Shown here piece after piece: positions 45,171 through 52,814 of a stretch of DNA of 52,814 nt. The DNA lies in contig PFKE01000010.1 in NCBI GenBank assembly GCA_002784145.1, positions 1 to 52,814 on the forward strand. The letters are read 5' to 3'. A program made the position numbers and the translations under genes. The notes under the pieces were generated by a model. It saw only the letters and a list, made by a program, of their open reading frames with translations. It ran no database searches and was not told the origin of the DNA. How positions within the stretch are numbered: position 1 is the first letter of the stretch; the number at the start of each line of letters is the position of its first letter. Source of the DNA: Flavobacteriaceae bacterium CG_4_10_14_3_um_filter_33_47 (GTDB taxonomy: Bacteria; Bacteroidota; Bacteroidia; Flavobacteriales; Flavobacteriaceae).

Positions 45171-45196
45171 TGCCTGAAAAATCTTCATTTCAAGTC

Positions 45197-45214
45197 TTTT
45201 AAGCAACTTTTAAG
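45197..45214 (+). promoter_or_regulatory. Direct repeat operator ahead of the response regulator
   Basis: TTTTAAG occurs at 45197-45203 and 45208-45214, an 11-bp pitch with CAAC between. The same arrangement occurs before cusA at 47447-47464. Direct repeats one helical turn apart are usual for OmpR-family regulators, so autoregulation is likely. Confidence 0.5.
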
Positions 45215-45258
45215 ATTAATTTAGTGGTTATTTGAATTTAATAAATAATTTTTGCAAT

Positions 45259-45927
45259 ATGAAGCTATTAATTGTTGAGGACGAAACCGGCATCTCTAAT
45301 TTTCTTAAACAAGGATTAGAAGAAGAATCATATCAAGTAGATGTTGCTGAAAACGGAAAGCAAGGCTTAGACCTAGCCATGTCTGGAAATTATGATTTGT
45401 TGCTCTTAGATTGGATGCTTCCTGGGTTAAGCGGCATTGAAATATGTCATCAATTTAGAAAAGAATTTAAAGAGACTCCAATTATTTTTTTAACAGCAAA
45501 AGATACGGTTGACGAAACCATCTTTGGCCTTCAATCCGGAGCCAACGACTATATTAAAAAGCCATTCCACTTTGATGAGTTATTAGAACGTATCAAAGTA
45601 CAGTTAAGACCCAAATCTGTTGAGAATCCCATTCTATCCATTGGAAATATTACTTTAAATACCAAAGCTCACAAGGTTTTTAAAGAACATGAAGAAATCA
45701 TATTAACTCAAAAAGAATTTGCTTTATTAGAGTATTTGTTAAATAACAAGGGTTTTGTCTGCACAAGAACGAGCATCATTAAAAACGTTTGGGACATTCA
45801 TTTTGATTACAACACAGGCGTTATTGATGTATACATCAATGCCTTAAGAAAAAAACTTAAATTAAATGCTAAAGAATATTTTATTCAAACCGTAAGAGGT
45901 ATTGGATACATTGCCGAAGAATTATGA
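45259..45927 (+). CDS. OmpR-family response regulator (metal-efflux type)
   Basis: 222 residues from ATG 45259 (MKLLIVEDE); the TTG at 45232 lies too far upstream. Receiver domain with Glu7/Asp8, phospho-acceptor Asp50 in LLLLDWMLPG, and the FLTAKD lysine. The winged-helix DNA-binding domain (ILTQKEFALLEYLL ... TVRGIGYIAEE) is complete. It overlaps the kinase gene (ATGA). It resembles CusR/CopR regulators and lies just ahead of a metal efflux pump. Confidence 0.93.
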   Translation: MKLLIVEDETGISNFLKQGLEEESYQVDVAENGKQGLDLAMSGNYDLLLLDWMLPGLSGIEICHQFRKEFKETPIIFLTAKDTVDETIFGLQSGANDYIKKPFHFDELLERIKVQLRPKSVENPILSIGNITLNTKAHKVFKEHEEIILTQKEFALLEYLLNNKGFVCTRTSIIKNVWDIHFDYNTGVIDVYINALRKKLKLNAKEYFIQTVRGIGYIAEEL

Positions 45928-47309
45928 CATTAAGTTTTAGAAATAGAATTGCTTTACATTACATGATAGCCACAGCCATCATCATGGCCGTCATATTTGG
46001 TATTGTTTTTTTGGTTGTTCAAGAAACTATGTATCAAAATATAGATACAGATTTAAATTTTGAAGCTTCAAAACATTCGGGTGAAATAAAGATTGTAGGT
46101 GACGCTATTCAATTTATCAATAAAAAAGAATGGGAAGAAGTTGAACATAAAGAAATTCAAATAAACCCTGTTTTTATTCAAATCATTGACACTCATGGAA
46201 AGGTTATGGACAAATCTCCAAACCTTAAAAGTGATGTTTTACCCTTTAAAAATATTGAAGACTACGGAACTCATTTCAATACCTATTTAAAAGATCAGGT
46301 TATCCGGCAAATTCAAAAACCAATTGAAACTAACGGAAAAACAAAAGGCTATATGCTAGCAGCCATGACCTTAGAACCGTCCATGATGGTTTTGCATAAA
46401 TTAAGGAATACCCTGTTGGTTTCCTATTTAATAATGCTTAGTGGCTTGTATTTTATTTCGAGATATTTGGCAGGTAGAAGCATCATTCCTGTGAAACACA
46501 TCACTCAAACAACCAACAGAATTACCAAAAACAATTTAAATGAACGAGTAGAATTGCCTATTTATAAAGACGAACTATATGATTTGTCATCGGGCATCAA
46601 TAAACTTTTACAGCGAATTGAAAATGCTATTGAAAGAGAACGTCAATTCACATCTGATGCCTCTCATGAGCTTCGCACACCACTTGCTTCGTTAAGAGGT
46701 ACTTTAGAAGTTTTGATCAGAAAACCTAGAGAACTCAAGGAATATGAAGAAAAAATATCATACAGTTTATCAGAAATTGATAGAATGACAGGCATTATAG
46801 ATCAATTGTTATTATTGGCAAGGTTAGATGCTTCCAATGCCATAACCAATAATATCGCCATGTCATTACCTGCTCTTATTGATGAAATATTAGTGAGACA
46901 TCGTAAAGAGCTTCTATTAAAAAAAATTAAAGTTGACGTACAACTAGAAACTACAGATGAACCTAAGGTTCCTAAATACCATGCCAATCTTATTCTTGAT
47001 AATATTATCAACAACGCTATTAAATATTCAAAAAACAACACCTCTATTTTAATTCAGATAACCTCTACAAAAAAAGGATTTCAGTGTAAAATAAAAGACC
47101 AAGGAATTGGTATAAAACAGGAAGATATTCCAAATATTTTTAATCATTTTTATAGGTCTGATGCCTTAGAACACAGACACATCACTGGAAATGGCCTAGG
47201 CCTTTCCATCGCACAAAAATCGGCAGAAGCTATCCACGCAACCATCCATTTAGAAAGTCATCCAGATGTTGGATCTACATTTACCATCAAATTTTTAAGT
47301 AAATCTTAA
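45924..47309 (+). CDS. Membrane sensor histidine kinase paired with the regulator
   Basis: 461 residues. Transmembrane helix 1 (about 12-32), a periplasmic sensing region (about 33-155), helix 2 (LLVSYLIMLSGLYFI), HAMP, then HisKA with the phospho-His in FTSDASHELRTPLASL and an HATPase domain with ILDNIINNAIKYS, KDQGIGI and GNGLGLSIA. The signal is unknown; metal ions are suggested by the neighbours. Confidence 0.93.
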   Translation: MTLSFRNRIALHYMIATAIIMAVIFGIVFLVVQETMYQNIDTDLNFEASKHSGEIKIVGDAIQFINKKEWEEVEHKEIQINPVFIQIIDTHGKVMDKSPNLKSDVLPFKNIEDYGTHFNTYLKDQVIRQIQKPIETNGKTKGYMLAAMTLEPSMMVLHKLRNTLLVSYLIMLSGLYFISRYLAGRSIIPVKHITQTTNRITKNNLNERVELPIYKDELYDLSSGINKLLQRIENAIERERQFTSDASHELRTPLASLRGTLEVLIRKPRELKEYEEKISYSLSEIDRMTGIIDQLLLLARLDASNAITNNIAMSLPALIDEILVRHRKELLLKKIKVDVQLETTDEPKVPKYHANLILDNIINNAIKYSKNNTSILIQITSTKKGFQCKIKDQGIGIKQEDIPNIFNHFYRSDALEHRHITGNGLGLSIAQKSAEAIHATIHLESHPDVGSTFTIKFLSKS

Positions 47310-47398
47310 GATATTCCGTTTTTCAGTGTTAAAAAAAAGCCTTTTATTTGCAAGTATTAAGAGGTACTTATTCATGAGTATTTCTTATACGGTTGGTT

Positions 47399-47430
47399 AG
47401 GTTCGGGTTGGTCCCCGAACCTTTTTTTTT
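47399..47430 (+). terminator. Terminator after the two-component genes
   Basis: AGGTTCGGG pairs with CCCGAACCT around TTGGTC, followed by nine or so T. It separates the two-component operon from cusA, so the pump must have its own promoter. Confidence 0.92.
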
Positions 47431-47446
47431 AAATACCTTCTTCCCT

Positions 47447-47504
47447 TTTTAAGCAAATCTTAAGGCATTGATTTACTAAAACTTAGTTAAACACTTTAAA
47501 TTTG
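47447..47504 (+). promoter_or_regulatory. Promoter and operator of the efflux operon
   Basis: The repeat TTTTAAG-N4-TCTTAAG (47447-47464, 11-bp pitch) is followed 33 bp later by TAAATTTG (47497-47504), a perfect TAnnTTTG -7 element. The same repeat precedes the response regulator, with a weaker -7-like sequence at the same distance. Predicted start is about 20 bases ahead of ATG 47528. Confidence 0.6.
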
Positions 47505-47527
47505 TATGTCATTAAATACATCCAAAA

Positions 47528-50500
47528 ATGTTAGAAAAAATTATTCAATATAGCATTCATCATAAACTTATTGTTTTGTTGTTTACTGCTGGTATTGTCG
47601 GTTTTGGTTTTTATGCCCTATCCAATATTCCCATAGGGGCTGTACCAGATGTTACCAATAATCAAGTTCAGGTTATCACAACCTCAAGGAATTTAGCCAC
47701 AGAAGATGTTGAGAAATTTTTAACCTATCCTGTTGAACTTGAAATGGCTAACTTGCCTGGAGTTAAAGAAATTCGTTCCGTTTCAAAATTTGGATTGTCT
47801 GTGGTTACCGTGGTTTTTGATGACAAGATTGGCACCTATTTACCAAGACAACTTATTGCTGAAAAAATTAAAAGTGCTCAAGAAAAAATTCCTGCCGGAT
47901 TTGGAACACCTTTTATGGGACCAGTATCAACAGGCCTTGGAGAAATTTACCAATACATCATCAATGTTGACCCAAAATACAAAAACAAATACTCATTATC
48001 TGACATTAGAACCATTCAAGATTGGATTGTTAAAAGACAATTATCTGGAATACCTGGCGTGGTTGAGGTTAATACTTGGGGCGGACATTTAAAACAATAT
48101 GAAGTAGCCATAAATCCGGAATCATTAAGAGCTATGAACATCTCTATTTTTGATGCTTTTAATGCTTTAGAAAAAAACAACAGTATTGCTGGTGGTGGTT
48201 ATATTGAAAAAGGGAATGAAAGTTATTTCATTCGTGGTGAAGGCTTAGTTAATTCTCTTGAAGACATTGAAAATATTGTGGTTACTACCAGAGACAATGT
48301 TCCTGTTTATATAAAAGATATTGCTTCCGTTGGATTTGGAAATGCCAATCGGTTTGGTGCTATTACTGGCAATGGTGAAGGCGAAAAAGTACTTGGACAA
48401 GTTATGATGTTAAAAGATGCCAATTCTAATGCCGTGATTAATGCCGTTAAAGACCGAGTAAGCGAAATTCAATCGTCATTACCTCCAGGCATAAGTATCA
48501 ATCCGTTTTTGGAACGTAGCGAACTCATTGCCAAAACAACCTTTACCATTGCTGAAAACTTAATTCTTGGATGTTTAATTGTCATATTTGTGGTGGTTTT
48601 ACTTTTAGGAAACATCCGGTCTGGACTTGTTGTTGCTTCCGTAATTCCATTGTGTTTAATGTTTGCATTATCCATGATGTATATTTTTGGAGTTGATGCT
48701 AATCTGATGAGTTTAGGAGCAATTGATTTTGGTATTATTATAGATGGCGCTGTCATTATTGTAGAGTTCATCGCCTTTAAAATTACCGGTCAGCGAGTAG
48801 CACTTTTAGCACTTCCAAAAAATGAACAACAAGGATTGATTGATAAAATAACCTTTCAAGGAGCAACTAAAATGATGAAATCGGCCGTTTTTGGACAATT
48901 AATCATCATCATTGTATTTATCCCCATATTATCATTAGTCAATGTAGAAGGGAAAATGTTTAAACCCATGGCTTTAGTGTTCTGTTTTGCACTTATTGGC
49001 GCTATGGTGCTATGCTTTACCTACATTCCTGTTATGGCTTCCTTATTTATAAAACCTTCAAACGTTGAAAAAAGAACCATCTCTTCAAGACTTATTGCTT
49101 TTCTGGAAAATAAATATAAACCCACCATTTCTTGGGCACTTCGTCAAAAAAAGTTAGTATTAAGCTTGTCTGTTTTATTGTTATTTTTAACAGCCTTTCT
49201 ATATTCAAGAATGGGTGGCGAATTTGTACCGACCTTAGATGAAGGCGATTTTGTGATTCAACCAGTACTTAAAACAGGGACTTCTTTAACAAAAACCGTT
49301 GAAGCCACAACCAGAATGGAAAACATACTTTTAAAATTTCCAGAAGTAGAACAAGTAGTAAGTAGAATTGGTGCTGCTGAAGTGCCAACAGATCCTATGT
49401 CTATGGAAGAAAGTGATGTCATCATCAAATTAAAGCCAAAAAGCGAATGGGTTTCTGCACAAAGTAAAGATGAATTGGCCGATAAATTTAAAGAAGCTCT
49501 ATCTGAAATTCCTGGAATAGATTATGAATTTACACAACCTATTGAAATGCGTTTCAACGAGCTTATTACTGGAGTTAGGGCCGATTTAGCCATCAAAATA
49601 TTTGGTGAAGATTTAGATATTCTTTACAAAAAAGCCCTTGAAGTAGAAAAAGCCATTCAAAATGTAGAAGGCGCTGCAGATATTTCTGTTGAAAAAACAG
49701 CAGGATTACCTCAAATGACCGTTAAATACAACCGAAACAATATTGCAAAATACGGACTTAACATTGAAGACCTCAATAAAATAATCACTATGGGTTTTGC
49801 CGGAATGCCTGCTGGAACTGTGTTTGAAGGCGAAAAACAATTTGATTTGGTGGTTCGTTATGATGAAAAACACCGAAAAGACATCCAAAACATTGAAACC
49901 GCATCCGTATTACTTCCTAACGGAAACAATTTACCATTAAGTGAATTTGCCAAAATAAGTTACACCAAAGGGCCAGCAAAAATTTCTCGAGATAATACAA
50001 AACGACGCATTGTTATTGGGGTAAACGTTAGAAATCGCGATTTAGAATCTGTGGTTAAAGATGTTCAACAAATCATTAACACTGAAATTAAACTGCCTAC
50101 AGCCTATACCGTAAGCTATGGTGGACAATTTGAAAACTTAAGAACGGCTTCCGCCCGATTAAAAATAGCCGTACCCATTGCACTTGTTTTAATATTTGTA
50201 CTCTTATATTTTGCTTTTGATTCTGTTAAAGAAGCCTTGATAATTTATAGTGCCATACCTTTATCGGCCATTGGCGGTGTGCTTCTACTCTATTTTAGAG
50301 ATTTACCTTTTAGTATTTCTGCAGGCGTAGGTTTTATTGCCCTTTTTGGTATTGCTGTTTTAAATGGCATTGTTCTCATTGAGGAATTTAAAGAGTTAAA
50401 AGCACACGGAATTAGTAACATTAATAAACGTATTCTTATGGGAACCAATAACAGATTAAGACCGGTTTTACTTACTGCGGCAGCAGCGGCTCTTGGGTTT

Positions 50501-51850
50501 TTACCAATGGCTATTTCAACCTCGGCTGGAGCAGAAGTACAACGACCCTTAGCAACGGTTGTGGTTGGCGGACTCATAAGCGCCACCGCATTAACACTGG
50601 TTGTATTACCTGTTTTATATGCTATGTTTGATAGAAAAGGAAAAAAAATTAAAATAAAAAATAAAGCATTGCCCCTGTTAGTGTTTTTGCTTTTACCCTT
50701 TTTTGCGATGTCTCAAACTAAAGAAATCTCAGCAGATCAAGCTGTTGAAATAGCTTTGAAAAACAACAACATGCTTAAAGCCTCGGTTAATAGAGTGAAT
50801 CAATCAAAACAACTAATTGGAAGTGCTTTTAATATTGATAAAACACAAGTTTATTACCAATATGACGAAAATAATCTAGCAGAAAACGGACAACCTTTAA
50901 AAGTTTTTGGTATTAGTCAATCCATTCAATTTCCAACTATTTATGGATCGCAACGAAAAGCCGAAAAACAAAAAACAAAGTTATCATTTCAAGAATATAA
51001 CATGAATGAACGCTTGTTGAAAAAAGAAGTGTATTCGGCTTATTACAGCGTTGTTTATAACATGAATGTAGTAACCCATTATCAATATTTAGATAGCTTG
51101 TATCAACAATTTTCAAATGCAGCCACAAAGCGCTATGATGTTGGTGAAACCAATTTACTTGAAAAATTAATGGCCGAAACTAAACAAAAAGAAGTATCAT
51201 TATTGCTTTCACAAAGTCTGGAAAATGTTAATAAAGCCAACACAACCTTACAGGAATGGCTTCAATCAGATTCAACGTATGTGGTTTCAAAACAAACCGC
51301 ACCATTACTGCCACTTAAAGAATGGAACCTCTTAGAACATCCTGGATTACTGTACTATGAAACTGCTAAACAATTGTCTCAAACCAATTTTTCTATTGAA
51401 AAACAACAATTGCTTCCAGATTTACAATTTTCTGTTTTCCAAGGAACCAATAACGGAATGAATGCAAAAAATTATTCTGGGTTTCAAGCTGGTGTTTCCA
51501 TACCCTTGTGGTTTGGAGCAAATAAGTCCAAAATAAACGCTGCAAAAACCCAAACCATGATTATTGAAAATAACTATGAAAACTATAAAATTCAGCTTGA
51601 ATCAAAATATAAAAGGTTGTTTTCAGATTTAAAAAAACACGAAGAAGCCATAAATTATTACAATAACAAAGGGCAGCAATTATCAAGAGAATTAACCTTA
51701 ACGGCTTCTAAAGCCTTTAAAAATGGCGAAATTAACTTTTTACAATACGTTCAACTATTAGAAAGCGCCACCACAATTAACATCAACTATTTAAAAGATC
51801 TCTTTAATTATAACACCACCATTTTAGAATTAAATTATTTAACTTATTAA
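47528..51850 (+). CDS. cusA: CusA/CzcA-type heavy-metal RND pump fused to a TolC-like outer-membrane factor
   Basis: 1,440 residues. Residues 1-1040 are a complete HME-RND pump: 12 transmembrane helices, pore/docking domains, and the transmembrane motif GAIDFGIIIDGAVIIVEF with its proton-relay acidic residues. A hydrophobic stretch like a signal peptide (about 1047-1062, ending FAMSQ) joins it to a TolC/OEP-like part (about 1062-1440: ISADQAVEIALKNN, SYKRL-type coiled-coil repeats). The fusion is well known in Bacteroidota. The adaptor gene starts in the stop codon (TAATG). The cation (Cu/Ag or Co/Zn/Cd) cannot be settled here; with nickel-heavy neighbours, nickel or cobalt is also possible. 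Confidence 0.92.
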   Translation: MLEKIIQYSIHHKLIVLLFTAGIVGFGFYALSNIPIGAVPDVTNNQVQVITTSRNLATEDVEKFLTYPVELEMANLPGVKEIRSVSKFGLSVVTVVFDDKIGTYLPRQLIAEKIKSAQEKIPAGFGTPFMGPVSTGLGEIYQYIINVDPKYKNKYSLSDIRTIQDWIVKRQLSGIPGVVEVNTWGGHLKQYEVAINPESLRAMNISIFDAFNALEKNNSIAGGGYIEKGNESYFIRGEGLVNSLEDIENIVVTTRDNVPVYIKDIASVGFGNANRFGAITGNGEGEKVLGQVMMLKDANSNAVINAVKDRVSEIQSSLPPGISINPFLERSELIAKTTFTIAENLILGCLIVIFVVVLLLGNIRSGLVVASVIPLCLMFALSMMYIFGVDANLMSLGAIDFGIIIDGAVIIVEFIAFKITGQRVALLALPKNEQQGLIDKITFQGATKMMKSAVFGQLIIIIVFIPILSLVNVEGKMFKPMALVFCFALIGAMVLCFTYIPVMASLFIKPSNVEKRTISSRLIAFLENKYKPTISWALRQKKLVLSLSVLLLFLTAFLYSRMGGEFVPTLDEGDFVIQPVLKTGTSLTKTVEATTRMENILLKFPEVEQVVSRIGAAEVPTDPMSMEESDVIIKLKPKSEWVSAQSKDELADKFKEALSEIPGIDYEFTQPIEMRFNELITGVRADLAIKIFGEDLDILYKKALEVEKAIQNVEGAADISVEKTAGLPQMTVKYNRNNIAKYGLNIEDLNKIITMGFAGMPAGTVFEGEKQFDLVVRYDEKHRKDIQNIETASVLLPNGNNLPLSEFAKISYTKGPAKISRDNTKRRIVIGVNVRNRDLESVVKDVQQIINTEIKLPTAYTVSYGGQFENLRTASARLKIAVPIALVLIFVLLYFAFDSVKEALIIYSAIPLSAIGGVLLLYFRDLPFSISAGVGFIALFGIAVLNGIVLIEEFKELKAHGISNINKRILMGTNNRLRPVLLTAAAAALGFLPMAISTSAGAEVQRPLATVVVGGLISATALTLVVLPVLYAMFDRKGKKIKIKNKALPLLVFLLLPFFAMSQTKEISADQAVEIALKNNNMLKASVNRVNQSKQLIGSAFNIDKTQVYYQYDENNLAENGQPLKVFGISQSIQFPTIYGSQRKAEKQKTKLSFQEYNMNERLLKKEVYSAYYSVVYNMNVVTHYQYLDSLYQQFSNAATKRYDVGETNLLEKLMAETKQKEVSLLLSQSLENVNKANTTLQEWLQSDSTYVVSKQTAPLLPLKEWNLLEHPGLLYYETAKQLSQTNFSIEKQQLLPDLQFSVFQGTNNGMNAKNYSGFQAGVSIPLWFGANKSKINAAKTQTMIIENNYENYKIQLESKYKRLFSDLKKHEEAINYYNNKGQQLSRELTLTASKAFKNGEINFLQYVQLLESATTININYLKDLFNYNTTILELNYLTY

Positions 51851-52814
51851 TGATAATCTCCATGTTAAACCACGTTAAAAATATTAAAACGCTAACCAGA
51901 TTGTTTTCGTTTTTTTTGGCCATCATTCTCATATCCTGTAACTCCAATCATAAAGAAAACCCTATCATTGTTGAGAGTTTGGATGAAACTGAAAACCATT
52001 TGATTACTATTACAGATTCTCAATTTGCTTCTTCTAACATGGCACTTGGAAACATCACAAAACAAGAGTTTAACACGTATGTTAAAGCTAATGGAATTTT
52101 TGATGTGCCACCAGAAAACAAAGCTACCGTAAGTGCTTATTTTGCTGGCTATGTTAAAAACATCACGCTTTTACCAGGAAATATAGTTAAAAAAGGACAG
52201 GAACTTTTTACGCTGGAAAATCCTGATTACGTTCAAATTCAACAAGATTTTTTAGAAGCAAAATCTAATTTAAGCTATTTAAAAGCGGACTACGAAAGAC
52301 AAAAAAGTCTGATGGTTGATAACATTACATCACAAAAGAATTTTCTAAAAGCAGAATCAGAATACAAAGTAACCCATACCAAGTTTCAATCACTGCAAAA
52401 AAAATTGAGCTTAATGAATATTAACCCCAACACTTTAACGGGTGAATCTATTCGTTCTGTTATAAGTGTTACCGCGCCAATATCTGGTGTTGTTACCTCT
52501 ATACAAGCTTCAAAAGGGATGTTTTTAAACGCCTCTGATATCGCAATGACTGTTACAAACACCGAACATCTTCACCTTGAATTAAAGATTTTTGAAAATG
52601 ATCTTCCATTCATTAAAGTTGAACAACCCATTATAATCAGGCTTCAAAATAATGATGAAAAAGTATATCACGGCAAAGTTCATTTAATAAACAAATCCAT
52701 CAATACAACCGAAAGAACCATTGATATTCATGGTGATTTAGTTAATGCAGACGATACTAAATTATTTGCTCCAGGCATGTATTTAGAAGCTCAAATTGTA
52801 ACCTCAAGCAAAAC
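51850..52814 (+). CDS. Periplasmic adaptor (membrane-fusion) lipoprotein of the RND pump, partial
   Basis: The frame starts at ATG 51850, overlapping the cusA stop by one base, and runs off the window without a stop (over 320 codons seen). Signal and lipobox (AIILISCN), then the CusB/HlyD pattern: a barrel-sandwich half (VSAYFAGYVKNITLLPGNIVKKGQ), a coiled-coil hairpin (QIQQDFLEAKSNLSYLKADYERQ), the returning half (VTAPISGVVTSI) and a beta-barrel domain. It links pump and outer-membrane factor. Confidence 0.9.
   Translation, partial: MIISMLNHVKNIKTLTRLFSFFLAIILISCNSNHKENPIIVESLDETENHLITITDSQFASSNMALGNITKQEFNTYVKANGIFDVPPENKATVSAYFAGYVKNITLLPGNIVKKGQELFTLENPDYVQIQQDFLEAKSNLSYLKADYERQKSLMVDNITSQKNFLKAESEYKVTHTKFQSLQKKLSLMNINPNTLTGESIRSVISVTAPISGVVTSIQASKGMFLNASDIAMTVTNTEHLHLELKIFENDLPFIKVEQPIIIRLQNNDEKVYHGKVHLINKSINTTERTIDIHGDLVNADDTKLFAPGMYLEAQIVTSSK

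Noticed and set aside
47528-51850. CusA-TolC fusion as a novelty
   Set aside because: RND pumps of about 1,440 residues with this fusion are common in Bacteroidota.

Overview
The window is AT-rich chromosomal DNA from a member of the Bacteroidota, most likely a Flavobacteriaceae. The signs are paired SusC/SusD outer-membrane systems, a subtilisin-like protease with a type IX secretion (Por) C-terminal domain, SusC leaders and -7 elements of the TAnnTTTG kind, near absence of Shine-Dalgarno sequences, and typical flavobacterial housekeeping genes (rarA, rlmB, radC, rhlE, trxB, VF530).

Region 1 (1-14.8 kb) holds the end of a probable beta-barrel protein and two susCD-type nutrient-uptake loci. 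Each locus is susC, susD and a third surface lipoprotein, and each ends in a strong terminator. A secreted S8 protease follows the first locus. A rotted IS1182-type transposase fills most of the gap before the second. The two susC genes share a nearly identical leader and signal-peptide DNA, but the second has ATA where the first has its ATG start.

Region 2 (14.8-28.2 kb) is mostly housekeeping: rlmB, a rhomboid protease, rarA, an 18-19 copy 7-bp tandem repeat, a three-gene envelope operon whose beta-barrel gene carries a one-base frameshift, a YjjG-type phosphatase, a polysaccharide-deacetylase-like protein, radC, rhlE with two small genes, and trxB. Between rhlE and tRNA-Pro(GGG) lies the wreck of an integrase with several families of short repeats, apparently the scar of an integrative element.

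Region 3 (28.8-45.2 kb) is a hydrogen-metabolism island. A nickel transporter comes first. Then, on the minus strand, hyaA-hyaB-hyaC (membrane-bound, oxygen-tolerant group 1d [NiFe] uptake hydrogenase), hyaD, hypF, hypD and hypE. Divergent from these on the plus strand are hypA, hoxF, a hoxU-hoxY fusion, hoxH, hoxW, hypB and hypC (NAD-linked group 3d hydrogenase). The two hydrogenases share one complete hypABCDEF set, split over the two arms, so neither arm can mature its enzyme alone. Three Crp/Fnr-like palindromes (TGA-N6-TCA) sit in this island. Each has a TAnnTTTG-like -7 element exactly 33 bp from its centre, and the first serves both divergent operons. The third palindrome drives no obvious gene but is followed by a terminator, suggesting a short RNA.

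Region 4 (45.2 kb-end) is a heavy-metal efflux locus: an OmpR-type response regulator and sensor kinase, a CusA/CzcA pump fused to a TolC-like outer-membrane factor, and the start of the periplasmic adaptor lipoprotein. A direct repeat with an 11-bp pitch precedes both the regulator and the pump, a likely operator.
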